From contig JAZQQG010000015.1 of the NCBI GenBank assembly GCA_045628945.1, positions 39,237 through 103,236 on the forward strand: DNA of 64,000 nt. Reading direction: 5' to 3'. Origin of the DNA: RGIG4034 sp045628945 (lineage in GTDB: Bacteria > Bacillota > Clostridia > Lachnospirales > Lachnospiraceae). A program made the translations under genes and the position numbers. Below are positions 25,965 through 34,423 of this stretch, piece after piece. The notes beneath the pieces are model-generated. The model saw nothing but the letters and a program-made list of their open reading frames with translations, searched no databases and had not been told where the DNA came from. Every line of letters starts with the position of its first letter. Position 1 is the first letter of the stretch.

Positions 25965-27434
25965 TTATTCCGAATGATTTATCCAGTCACTTACTTCCTG
26001 TTGTAACCTTTGTATTACTTCGGCGCCACCAAGTTCATAATAATCATTTATCGCTTTTTGCAAAGCGTTGTCAAAATCATCACTTTGCCATATTGACTCA
26101 TTTTCTCGCAGAAAGGCCTCCAACAATACTGCCTCTTTTGACCCTCGCAATTCAGAATTAAATCCCAAAAAAGGATTCTCAAGTTCAGCCTCTGTTCCAT
26201 ATAGTCCCCACTTGATCTGATAACGATCTTGCGTTAGCGTATCCCCTTCGATAGGAATAACTTGATCAAAACATCCAATAATCATTTGAATTATAAATGA
26301 TTCCGCCAAAGAATCATTCCCACTTTTGTCAATCAAGCCATCCTCACCAATATATTTCTCCCACTGTTCACCATAGCAAATTCTATTGGCGACATCCTTA
26401 TTTGTATATATCAGTTGTAGGATCTCCAGCGCCTCTTCGATGTGACCAGAAGTGGAAACAACTGCCGTAGAGCCTCCCAATCGGGGAACAAATAAAAAAG
26501 GAAATTGGACGAGAATACTATCTTTCGTACTCGAGAGCATATCCTGATCATATCCCCACATTACGGCTATACTATAATCACCGGCCGCCACTCTATTATA
26601 ATATTCTTCCGAAGTCGCCGATAATGCTTTTCCATCACGATCTGCAATAATACCATCTCGCATCCAACCATTCAGCGTTCTCAAATATTCGACATAACCC
26701 TCTGCCTCGTAGGGGCACATTACAGTTCCATCTGCTAACGATACGTAGGTTCCATCGATAAGCACAAATCCACACATAGCAGCATCACTATTTATATCGC
26801 TATACCAAAAGATTTTATTCTCTTCAAACAGATTACGGTGTTCCGCAACATACTGGTCAATCGAATGAATATTTGTCCTCAATGAATTGGTCAAATCTTC
26901 GCTAAACAATGCAGAATTATATGCAAGTGCCTTAAGTCCATCACCCGCCAACTGGGAAGGAATCGAATAAATTCCTCCATCCACTATCACGGATTGCCAC
27001 GCTTTATCATAAAATGCAGCTCGCAAATCGGCATATTTCTTAGATTCCAGATAGTCATCTAAACGCAGAAACTGTCCTTCACGAACCCACTCCACTGATT
27101 CCTGCTGTGTTCCCAACCAAACGATATCCACGCCTTCTTTTTCCATGACGTTTGATGCAGACCTTTGATAGTTGTCATAATCTAAAATTGCACGAAAAGT
27201 GACCTCATACGTGAGTCCATTGTCTGCAAGCGCCGTATTCAGCCTCTGTTGAAGAATTGACATATCAATCCCCCAGTCTTGCACAACCCATACAATCTGA
27301 TTCGAATTGTCGGTTCTCGCTTCTACTTCTACTGGTGAGGTCTGTTTAGCCGGAGTCTTATTGGATGCACATCCACATAAAATCCCCCCAAGAACCGCTA
27401 ATATTGCAATAATGCTTCCCCCTCTTTTCTTCAT
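25965..27434 (-). CDS. Solute-binding-type lipoprotein, copy 2
   Basis: The 489-residue paralogue of the copy-1 lipoprotein has a signal peptide with lipobox (GGILCGCASNK, Cys22). Shared blocks include IVWVVQDWGIDMS, GVDIVWLG, IPSQLAGDGLKALAYN, CPYEAEGYVEYLR and the C-terminal DYYELGGAEVIQRLQQE. By eye the two are roughly 35-40 percent identical. It has a good ribosome site (AGGAGAGG) and follows the secreted-protein gene by eight bases. It is now cut off from its own permease, of which only 25 codons remain. Confidence 0.85.
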   Translation of the reverse strand: MKKRGGSIIAILAVLGGILCGCASNKTPAKQTSPVEVEARTDNSNQIVWVVQDWGIDMSILQQRLNTALADNGLTYEVTFRAILDYDNYQRSASNVMEKEGVDIVWLGTQQESVEWVREGQFLRLDDYLESKKYADLRAAFYDKAWQSVIVDGGIYSIPSQLAGDGLKALAYNSALFSEDLTNSLRTNIHSIDQYVAEHRNLFEENKIFWYSDINSDAAMCGFVLIDGTYVSLADGTVMCPYEAEGYVEYLRTLNGWMRDGIIADRDGKALSATSEEYYNRVAAGDYSIAVMWGYDQDMLSSTKDSILVQFPFLFVPRLGGSTAVVSTSGHIEEALEILQLIYTNKDVANRICYGEQWEKYIGEDGLIDKSGNDSLAESFIIQMIIGCFDQVIPIEGDTLTQDRYQIKWGLYGTEAELENPFLGFNSELRGSKEAVLLEAFLRENESIWQSDDFDNALQKAINDYYELGGAEVIQRLQQEVSDWINHSE

Positions 27435-27442
27435 AACCTCTC

Positions 27443-27847
27443 CTAATAAATAGCCATTGTTGTTCCATCCCAGTGCTCACTTCCATATGAAGCGCCGTGG
27501 TTTGCTAAAATTTTAACCGTTCGATATCCTGGATCTACCGAAAAGGAGCAACTTATCGCCCCTTGTCTAGTCTGCGGTGCGGAAATAGAAGAATAGTGAT
27601 TCATAGTACTATAATTGATATAAAAATACTGAGCTCCGACAGTTACCGAAATAGGAGATGAACTATTGGTTGCGGCGTATCCAGTTCGCTGAGTAACCGA
27701 AGATGTTGCTGTAAAAAAATAACCTCCCACATTCCTCGTAACTGAATACGCGCGTGAATTTAATGGAACCATCATAACCGCGATTGCCACTAATACTCCG
27801 AAAATTCTTTTTGCCTTACTGATTCTGTTGTTTTTAGTTTTTTTCAT
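27443..27847 (-). CDS. Small secreted protein, bacteriocin-like size
   Basis: The 134-residue protein has a basic N-terminus and a signal peptide (about 1-33, AIAVMMVPLNSRA), leaving a mature part of about 100 residues rich in Ser, Tyr, Thr and Gly. The mature part has one Cys and ends DGTTMAIY. No domain is recognised. The start at 27847 follows AGGAGGGCAAGAA. It is first in the transcript, directly behind the LytTR-like repeats, and is followed by a binding lipoprotein. Size, secretion, regulation and ABC genes resemble lactococcin 972-type operons, but sequence similarity to that family is not convincing. Confidence 0.7.
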   Translation of the reverse strand: MKKTKNNRISKAKRIFGVLVAIAVMMVPLNSRAYSVTRNVGGYFFTATSSVTQRTGYAATNSSSPISVTVGAQYFYINYSTMNHYSSISAPQTRQGAISCSFSVDPGYRTVKILANHGASYGSEHWDGTTMAIY

Positions 27848-27962
27848 TTCTTGCCCTCCTAACCCCATTGGGTATTGCTGACCATACGTCAAATAATTCG
27901 TTCTTTTGTGTCCTCCTTTCACCACACTAATATCATAAAAAATTCGAATAATTCAACCAAAA

Positions 27963-27995
27963 CCTAACGAACGGCAGCTAAACCTAACGAACGGC
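27963..27995 (-). promoter_or_regulatory. LytTR-like direct repeats, copy 2
   Basis: Same pair of GCCGTTCGTTAGG repeats with a 20-base period, upstream of the intact secreted-protein gene. No LytTR regulator gene is in the window. Confidence 0.6.
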
Positions 27996-28021
27996 AATAA
28001 TTTCGGCAAATCCCACTATCA

Positions 28022-28055
28022 AAAACCGGCAAGCCCTCACGGACCTGCCGGTTTG
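28022..28055 (-). terminator. thrS terminator
   Basis: An AAACCGGCA/TGCCGGTTT stem followed by TTTG on the minus strand lies 16 bases after the thrS stop. Confidence 0.8.
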
Positions 28056-28071
28056 TATTTCTCAAATAGTA

Positions 28072-29859
28072 CTATCTTGCCTTTGCGCGAATCTCATCCT
28101 TCACCTTGGTAATGAACTCGTCTAACTTCATAACCTCGGTCTCTCCGGTATCACGGCTACGTACGCTGACGGTACCGTCTTCCGCTTCCTTCGCACCGAT
28201 AATCAGCATGTAAGGAGCACGGTCTACCTGCTGTGCCTCACGAATCTTGTAACCGATCTTCTCGTTTCGATCATCTAAAGAGGTACGAACACCGGCATCA
28301 TCCAGTGCGGTATTTACGGTGGTTGCATACTCCATGGTCTTTTCACTGACAGGAAGAACCTTAACCTGAAGAGGAGCTAACCATACCGGGAACTTACCCT
28401 TGGTCTCCTCGATGATGAAGGCCATGAAACGATCCAGGGAACCTAAGATTGCTCTGTGGAGAACCACAGGAGTCTTCTCTGCGCCTTCGTTGTCGATATA
28501 CTTCAGATCGAACTTCGCCGGCAGACAGAAGTCTAACTGGCAGGTGGAAAGGGTGTACTCCGCACCTACAGCAGGCTTAACGTTCACATCAAGCTTCGGG
28601 CCGTAGAAAGCAGCCTCACCGATCTCCTCGGTGTACTCAATACCGATATCATTCAATACGGCACGGAGTGCATCCTCAGCGGTGTTCCACATCTCATCAT
28701 CGGGATGATACTTCTCGGTATCCGCAGGATCACGAAGAGAAAGAACACAACGGTAATCGGTAATACCGAAATCCTTGTATACGTCAAAAATCAAATCCAC
28801 AACCTTGCTAACTTCAGACTCAATCTGGTCCGGAGTTACGAAGAGGTGCGCGTCATTCTGGCAGAAGTGACGGCCACGTTCAATACCCTTCAGGGTACCG
28901 CTGCTCTCGAAACGGAAGTCATGCGCAATCTCACCGATACGAATCGGGAGTTCACGATAGCTGTGAGGCTTGTTTGCGTAGATCATCATGTGGTGAGGGC
29001 AGTTCATGGGACGAAGAACGAAGTTCTCTCCCTCAACCTCCATAGCAGGGAACATGTTTGCCTTATAGTGAGCCCAGTGGCCGGAGGTCTCGTATAACTG
29101 AACGGTTCCGACACAAGGAGTCATAACATGCTGATAGCCAAGTTTACGCTCTTTTGCCTTGATGTAATCCTCTAACTCCTGCCATACGGTATAGCCCTTG
29201 GGAAGGAACATGGGAAGTCCCTTACCAATCAGGTCATCGGTCATAAATAAGGACATCTCCTTACCAATCTTACGATGGTCTCTTGCCTTCGCTTCCTCAA
29301 CCTGTCTCTCATATTCTTCCAGCTCTTCCTGGGTAGCAAATGCAACACCGTTGATACGGGTCAACATCTTATTCTTGGCATCATTCTTCCAATATGCACC
29401 ACTCTGTCCGGTAATCTTGAACGCCTTCAGTGCCTTGGTATAGCAGATATGAGGTCCAACACACATATCTACATAATCACCCTGCTGATAGAAGGTGATA
29501 CGAGCATCCTCGGGAAGGTCCCCGATGTGCTCCTCCTTATACTTGGCATGACGATCCTGCATATGCTTAATTGCTTCCACTCTGGGAAGTTCGTAGGTCT
29601 TGAAAGGAAGATTTTCTTTTACAATCTTCTTCATCTCCGCCTCGATTGCCACAAGATCCTCATCCGAAAGCTTCTTATCTCCCAGATCCACATCGTAGAA
29701 GAAACCTCTCTCTGTTGCGGGACCGTAAGCAAAGTCCGCCTCCGGATACAGTCTCTGAATCGCCTGTGCCATGATGTGTGCAGCAGAATGGCGAAGTACG
29801 TGGGTTACTTCCTCTTCGGGACATTCTGCAACGTTGCCGTCATTGTAAATGATTTTCAT
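28072..29859 (-). CDS. thrS: Threonyl-tRNA synthetase lacking the TGS domain
   Basis: This enzyme charges tRNA-Thr. The 595-residue sequence has the editing domain (HVLRHSAAHIMAQA from residue 21, with the zinc-type HxxxH), the class II core with motif 2 RFESSGTLKGIERGRHFCQNDAH (in part), and motif 3 HRAILGSLDRF. The anticodon-binding domain (VKVLPVSEK onward) completes it. Normal ThrRS begins with a TGS domain of about 60 residues; here only about 16 residues precede the editing domain, so the TGS domain is missing. The ATG overlaps the stop of the small upstream gene (TAATG). A T-box controls the pair. Confidence 0.96.
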   Translation of the reverse strand: MKIIYNDGNVAECPEEEVTHVLRHSAAHIMAQAIQRLYPEADFAYGPATERGFFYDVDLGDKKLSDEDLVAIEAEMKKIVKENLPFKTYELPRVEAIKHMQDRHAKYKEEHIGDLPEDARITFYQQGDYVDMCVGPHICYTKALKAFKITGQSGAYWKNDAKNKMLTRINGVAFATQEELEEYERQVEEAKARDHRKIGKEMSLFMTDDLIGKGLPMFLPKGYTVWQELEDYIKAKERKLGYQHVMTPCVGTVQLYETSGHWAHYKANMFPAMEVEGENFVLRPMNCPHHMMIYANKPHSYRELPIRIGEIAHDFRFESSGTLKGIERGRHFCQNDAHLFVTPDQIESEVSKVVDLIFDVYKDFGITDYRCVLSLRDPADTEKYHPDDEMWNTAEDALRAVLNDIGIEYTEEIGEAAFYGPKLDVNVKPAVGAEYTLSTCQLDFCLPAKFDLKYIDNEGAEKTPVVLHRAILGSLDRFMAFIIEETKGKFPVWLAPLQVKVLPVSEKTMEYATTVNTALDDAGVRTSLDDRNEKIGYKIREAQQVDRAPYMLIIGAKEAEDGTVSVRSRDTGETEVMKLDEFITKVKDEIRAKAR

Positions 29860-30104
29860 TATTTTGCCTCCTCATCCTGCTCGCAGCAAGCGCATCCACA
29901 TCCGCAAGAGATATCGATGGGCTCGACGATGGTCTTTTTACGGCTCATTCTCTTCACCGTCCAACGGGTTCCCGCAAGCATTCCTGCCATAAATACAACA
30001 GCACCTGCAAGCACCAGTTCTTTCACCGTTACATCTACATTTTTCTCGGACTTCTCCTTAAGGATTGCTACGGTATCCTGTAATTCCTTTAATGCTTCTT
30101 CCAT
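29859..30104 (-). CDS. Small membrane protein with a Cys-rich tail, coupled to thrS
   Basis: This unrecognised 81-residue protein begins with an acidic helical region (MEEALKELQDTVAILKEK). One membrane helix follows (about 30-46, ELVLAGAVVFMAGMLAG), then a basic stretch (RWTVKRMSRKK). The tail has the Cys cluster SCGCGCACCEQDEE, likely metal or redox binding. The start at 30104 follows GGAGG. Its stop overlaps the thrS start and its last codons hold the thrS ribosome site, so the two are translationally coupled under the same T-box. The link to threonine charging is unknown. Confidence 0.7.
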   Translation of the reverse strand: MEEALKELQDTVAILKEKSEKNVDVTVKELVLAGAVVFMAGMLAGTRWTVKRMSRKKTIVEPIDISCGCGCACCEQDEEAK

Positions 30105-30164
30105 CGTTAACACCTCCATAATTGTGTTGATTCTTGAATTCTTTCTACGTGAAGCTCCCTGCAA

Positions 30165-30391
30165 AAAAGAAAACCCTCATGCCATTGCTGACATGAGGGA
30201 CGATTCTTTCGCGGTTCCACCCTGCATTGTGAGACACTACGCATCTCACCACTCAAAGGACGATAACGGAGTCACCGGACCGGATTAGGGTCACTCAGAG
30301 GTGGTCTTCTCTGTCGTCCGGAATGAGCTGCTCACACCAAATTGCCGCTCTCTCTGAAAACCGTCGTAACAGATACTCTTCTCTTCAACGT
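30165..30391 (-). promoter_or_regulatory. T-box leader (threonine)
   Basis: The minus strand carries the T-box core GGGTGGAACCGCG (30222-30210). A terminator stem CCCTCATG/CATGAGGG with a T-run follows (30200-30172). Upstream is a stem I region with a GAAGACCACCTC loop whose ACC can serve as the Thr specifier codon. Uncharged tRNA-Thr should stabilise the antiterminator and turn on the small gene and thrS. Confidence 0.93.
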
Positions 30392-30402
30392 TTCTACCAG
30401 AT

Positions 30403-30431
30403 ATTGTATTCCATACAGTCGCAATTGTCAA
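30403..30431 (-). promoter_or_regulatory. Promoter of the T-box/thrS unit
   Basis: TTGACA (30431-30426) and TACAAT (30408-30403) with a 17-base spacer, placed only seven bases after the end of carB. Confidence 0.88.
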
Positions 30432-30437
30432 ATCATT

Positions 30438-33400
30438 CTACTGAATCATTGCGTGAATCTGCTGTAAGCTCATAACACCGATCTCACCCTGCTCGATTAC
30501 CGTCTTAATACCCTCGGCAGTAGCCTTGGCTGCAGCCATGGTGGTAATGTAAGGAACACGAGCCTTGATCGCGGTCTTACGGATGTAGCTGTCGTCGAAT
30601 ACCTTCTCTTCCTGCGTAGCAGGGGTATTGATGATCAGCTGGATCTTACCGTTCATTACCTCGTCAACGATGTTCGGACGACCCTCCTGCATCTTGTTGA
30701 TGCGGGTAGCCTTCACGCCGGCCTCAGTAATCTTTTCAAAGGTAGTTCCGGTTGCTACGATATTGAAGCCACACTTCTCCAGAACCTTCGCAACCTCGAT
30801 CGCCTCTTCCTTGTCTTTTCTGTTGACACTTAAAAGAACAGTACCGGAGGTAGGAAGCTTGGACTGCGTTGCCTCTTCTGCCTTGAAGAATGCTTCTCCT
30901 ACGTTGGTAGCAAGACCAAGAACCTCACCGGTGGATCTCATTTCGGGTCCCAATACCGGGTCAACTTCCTGGAACATATTGAAGGGGAATACCGCTTCCT
31001 TCACACCGTAGTATGCAGGGGTCTTCTCCTTTAAAGCAGGAACGGGAGACTCTGCTCCGGTCAGCTCCTGTGTCACAATCTGGGTTGCCAGCTTCACCAT
31101 ATTGATGCCGCATACCTTACTTACAAGAGGCACGGTACGGGAAGCACGAGGGTTCGCCTCGATTACATATACCTTGCCGTCCTCGATGGCATACTGCATA
31201 TTCATCAGACCCTTAACGCCCATCTCCTCGGCAATCTTACGGGTGTATTCCTTAATGGTTGCTAACTGCTCCGCAGGAATATTCTTGGAAGGCAGGATAC
31301 ATGCGGAGTCACCGGAGTGAATACCGGCAAGCTCGATGTGCTCCATAACCGCAGGAACGAATGCATGCTTACCGTCTGCAATCGCATCGGCCTCGCACTC
31401 CATTGCGTGACGAAGGAAACGGTCGATCAGAATCGGACGATCCGGCGTTACACCAACAGCTGCCTGCATGTACTGGGTTAACATCTCATCGTTATTTACG
31501 ACCTCCATACCACGACCGCCCAATACGTAGGAAGGACGAACCATTACAGGATATCCGATCTCACCGGCAATCTTCAGCGCATCCTCAACGGTAACAGCCA
31601 TACCTGCTTCTGGCATCGGAATGTCTAATTTTTTCATCATCGCACGGAAAAGATCACGGTCCTCAGCCATATCAATGACCTCAGGACTGGTACCTAAAAT
31701 GTTGACACCATTCTTCTTTAAGTCAGCAGCTAAGTTCAGAGGAGTCTGACCACCAAACTGAGCAATAACGCCAACCGGCTTCTCCTTATCATGGATGGAC
31801 AATACATCCTCCAAAGTCAGAGGCTCGAAATAGAGTTTATCGGAGGTGTCGTAGTCGGTAGATACGGTCTCAGGGTTACAGTTTACAATGATGGTCTCGA
31901 AGCCTAACTCACGAAGAGCAAAAGCTGCATGTACGCAACAGTAGTCGAACTCGATACCCTGACCGATACGGTTGGGACCACCACCTAAAATCATAACCTT
32001 CTTCTTATCAGAAGCAGTGGAAACATCCGGTGCGCAGTAGGTGGAGTAGTAATAAGCGCTGTCCTTGGTACCGCTTACATGTACAGGATACCAGCCTTCG
32101 GTAATGCCGTTGGCAAGACGAGCCTTACGGATATCCTCCTCGGTAACCTCAAGAATCTTAGCAAGGTAACGATCGGAGAAACCATCCTGCTTAGCGGTTC
32201 TTAATACATCCGCTGCGGGAACGGAACCCTTATTCTTCATAAGAGCTTCCTCTTCCTCAACCAATTCTTTCATCTGCTCGATGAAGTAGTGTTTAATCTT
32301 GGTAAGTTCAAATAACTGATCTACGGTAGCACCCTTACGAAGTGCCTCGTACATAATGAACTGACGCTCAGAGGTAGGAACCTGCAGCTTGGCAATGAGT
32401 TCATCCAAGGTAAGATCATTGAAATTCTTGGCAAAACCAAGTCCGTAACGACCGGTCTCCAGGGAACGGATTGCCTTCTGGAAAGCCTCCTTGTAGGTCT
32501 TACCGATACTCATTACTTCACCTACGGCACGCATCTGCGTTCCGAGCTTATCTTCTGCGCCCTTGAACTTCTCAAATGCCCAACGAGCGAACTTGATTAC
32601 CACATAGTCACCACCGGGAACGTACTTGTCCAGGGTGCCGTACTTACCGCAAGGAATATCATCCAGGTTCAAACCGGAAGCTAACATTGCGGATACCAGT
32701 GCAATCGGGAATCCGGTTGCCTTGGAAGCCAGTGCGGAGGAACGGGAGGTTCTGGGGTTAATCTCAATAACAACAACTCGGTCGGACACGGGATCATGCG
32801 CGAACTGAACGTTGGTACCACCGATAACCTGTACCTCATTTACAATCTTGTATGCCTGCTCCTGAAGTCTTGCCTGAAGCTCCTCAGAGATGGTAAGCAT
32901 CGGTGCAGAACAGAAGGAGTCACCGGTATGAACGCCCAGCGGATCGATATTCTCGATGAAGCAAACCGTAATCATCTGGCCCTTGGAGTCACGAACAACC
33001 TCTAACTCCAGCTCTTCCCAACCAAGAATGGACTCCTCAACCAGTACCTGATGAACAAGGCTTGCCTGAAGACCTCTTGCACATACCGTCTTTAATTCTT
33101 CTACATTATATACCAGACCGCCACCGGCACCGCCCATGGTGTACGCAGGACGGAGAACAACGGGATAGCCTAACTTATCTGCGATTGCAAGAGCTTCCTC
33201 TACGGAATAAGCAACCTCACTTCTTGCCATCTCGATCCCAAGCTTGTTCATGGTATTCTTGAACTCGATACGGTCCTCACCACGCTCGATGGCATCAATC
33301 TGAACACCGATAACCTTCACATTGTACTTATCCAGGATTCCTGCACTTGCAAGCTCGGAACACAGGTTCAGACCACTCTGACCACCCAGGTTCGGAAGGA

Positions 33401-33656
33401 TTGCGTCCGGTCTCTCCTTGGCAATAATCTGCTCCATGCGGGTAATGTTCAGAGGCTCAATATAGGTAACGTCTGCAATTCCGGGGTCCGTCATAATCGT
33501 TGCAGGATTGGAATTCACCAGAATAATCTTGTATCCAAGATTACGAAGTGCCTTACAAGCCTGGGTTCCGGAATAGTCGAACTCACATGCCTGACCGATG
33601 ATGATGGGGCCGGAGCCGATGATCAATACGCTCTTAATGTCTTCTCTTTTGCTCAT
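30438..33656 (-). CDS. carB: Carbamoyl-phosphate synthase large subunit
   Basis: CarB makes carbamoyl phosphate from bicarbonate, ATP and ammonia for pyrimidines and arginine. The 1072-residue protein has two ATP-grasp halves (SVLIIGSGPIIIGQACEFDY and VMILGGGPNRIGQGIEFDY), the oligomerisation region, and a C-terminal MGS-like regulatory domain (from about 935). The length is standard. The start at 33656 follows AAGGAGACAG. No carA (glutaminase subunit) is adjacent, so it must be elsewhere. A leader ORF and attenuator precede the gene. Confidence 0.97.
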   Translation of the reverse strand: MSKREDIKSVLIIGSGPIIIGQACEFDYSGTQACKALRNLGYKIILVNSNPATIMTDPGIADVTYIEPLNITRMEQIIAKERPDAILPNLGGQSGLNLCSELASAGILDKYNVKVIGVQIDAIERGEDRIEFKNTMNKLGIEMARSEVAYSVEEALAIADKLGYPVVLRPAYTMGGAGGGLVYNVEELKTVCARGLQASLVHQVLVEESILGWEELELEVVRDSKGQMITVCFIENIDPLGVHTGDSFCSAPMLTISEELQARLQEQAYKIVNEVQVIGGTNVQFAHDPVSDRVVVIEINPRTSRSSALASKATGFPIALVSAMLASGLNLDDIPCGKYGTLDKYVPGGDYVVIKFARWAFEKFKGAEDKLGTQMRAVGEVMSIGKTYKEAFQKAIRSLETGRYGLGFAKNFNDLTLDELIAKLQVPTSERQFIMYEALRKGATVDQLFELTKIKHYFIEQMKELVEEEEALMKNKGSVPAADVLRTAKQDGFSDRYLAKILEVTEEDIRKARLANGITEGWYPVHVSGTKDSAYYYSTYCAPDVSTASDKKKVMILGGGPNRIGQGIEFDYCCVHAAFALRELGFETIIVNCNPETVSTDYDTSDKLYFEPLTLEDVLSIHDKEKPVGVIAQFGGQTPLNLAADLKKNGVNILGTSPEVIDMAEDRDLFRAMMKKLDIPMPEAGMAVTVEDALKIAGEIGYPVMVRPSYVLGGRGMEVVNNDEMLTQYMQAAVGVTPDRPILIDRFLRHAMECEADAIADGKHAFVPAVMEHIELAGIHSGDSACILPSKNIPAEQLATIKEYTRKIAEEMGVKGLMNMQYAIEDGKVYVIEANPRASRTVPLVSKVCGINMVKLATQIVTQELTGAESPVPALKEKTPAYYGVKEAVFPFNMFQEVDPVLGPEMRSTGEVLGLATNVGEAFFKAEEATQSKLPTSGTVLLSVNRKDKEEAIEVAKVLEKCGFNIVATGTTFEKITEAGVKATRINKMQEGRPNIVDEVMNGKIQLIINTPATQEEKVFDDSYIRKTAIKARVPYITTMAAAKATAEGIKTVIEQGEIGVMSLQQIHAMIQ

Positions 33657-33792
33657 AGCTGTCTCCTTCTTCACTATTCATTTACTATTCATTACTCTGA
33701 TTCGACCGCCGTGCCGTCGGATCGCAGAATCCTTGCGCAAAACGGTCTCTCCTCTGAATCGGCTCATCCCCTAGTCGATTCAGCGAGGGCAT

Positions 33793-33827
33793 AAAAAAAA
33801 CAGTAAGTCAATTGCTGACTACTGTTT
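33793..33827 (-). terminator. Attenuator upstream of carB
   Basis: AAACAGTA and TACTGTTT form an interrupted stem (with inner GTCA/TGAC) followed by eight T on the minus strand. The leader ORF stop codon TAG lies inside the 5' arm, so a translating ribosome would prevent the hairpin. Confidence 0.8.
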
Positions 33828-33926
33828 ACATAAAAGGGAAGAAAAAAGGAAACAAGAAACCCCTGAGCACTTCGTTGTGCCATGAAGGTTCATCATTTTA
33901 CCTTTTACACCGCTTGCAAGTAACAT
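33819..33926 (-). CDS. 35-residue leader peptide of carB
   Basis: The ATG at 33926 follows GGAAAGAGG and lies about 37 bases after the -10 of a strong promoter. The peptide MLLASGVKGKMMNLHGTTKC ends with a hydrophobic SCFLFSSLLCKQ coded by a T-rich run (TTTCTTGTTTCCTTTTTTCT). Its stop falls in the attenuator stem. This is the layout of the enterobacterial pyrBI leader, where slow transcription of U-runs at low UTP lets the ribosome catch up and block termination. No similar peptide family is known to me. Confidence 0.6.
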   Translation of the reverse strand: MLLASGVKGKMMNLHGTTKCSGVSCFLFSSLLCKQ

Positions 33927-33962
33927 GCCGCGACCTCTTTCCTTGTTTTTATACTGAAAGAT

Positions 33963-33991
33963 ATTGTATCGAAAAAGAGGAGGTTTGGCAA
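33963..33991 (-). promoter_or_regulatory. Promoter of the carB leader
   Basis: TTGCCA (33991-33986) and TACAAT (33968-33963) with a 17-base spacer. It lies just after the end of vapC, so carB has its own transcript with a leader of about 300 bases. Confidence 0.8.
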
Positions 33992-34024
33992 CTGTTTTTT
34001 GAAGGAATTTAACACGCTCACACA

Positions 34025-34423
34025 TTATACCCAATTATCAATGGTGAGTCCGTCCACCCGTTCAAACTCCTTCGTATTGTTTGTCACAACTACGCATCCG
34101 CAAGATAATGCATGGCCGGCTATTAACATGTCCATCGTCCCCATCACACGTCCGCACTTCTCCAAGTCTGACCGGATTCGCCCATAATGCTCTGCTGCCT
34201 TAGCATCAAAATCAAGCACCTCAATATTGGCAAGCAACAGCATAACCGCCAAACGATTGCGTTCCGGCGCATTGCTCTTCTCAACTCCATGCATCAACTC
34301 CGCATAGGTTATTGACGATATACAGATATCTGCCGGATTATGCTGCATGATTCTGCTGATTACACCGGCCGGTTTCTTCTTAATTGCGTAGATACAGATA
34401 TTCGTATCCAACATATATCTCAT
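34025..34423 (-). CDS. vapC: VapC toxin, PIN-domain ribonuclease
   Basis: The 132-residue PIN-domain RNase is the toxin of a type II pair. Acidic residues are in place: MLDTNICIYAIKKK (Asp5), ITYAELMHG (Glu), DFDAKAAEHYGRI, and GTMDMLIAGHAL (Asp). It belongs to the VapC group that cleaves initiator tRNA in enteric bacteria; this specificity is known for relatives only. It overlaps the antitoxin gene by four bases (ATGA). Confidence 0.92.
   Translation of the reverse strand: MRYMLDTNICIYAIKKKPAGVISRIMQHNPADICISSITYAELMHGVEKSNAPERNRLAVMLLLANIEVLDFDAKAAEHYGRIRSDLEKCGRVMGTMDMLIAGHALSCGCVVVTNNTKEFERVDGLTIDNWV

Larger units (their letters stand above)
27951..28056 (-). repeat. Duplicated 106-bp promoter/terminator block, copy 2
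   Basis: Partner of 25776-25881 with two mismatches. The LytTR-like repeats are at 27963-27995 and a -10-like ATGATATTA follows. Its hairpin half also serves as the thrS terminator. Confidence 0.92.

Noticed and set aside
27443..27847. Calling the small secreted protein lactococcin 972
   Set aside because: Operon layout is similar, but the mature sequence does not show a convincing match to that family by eye.
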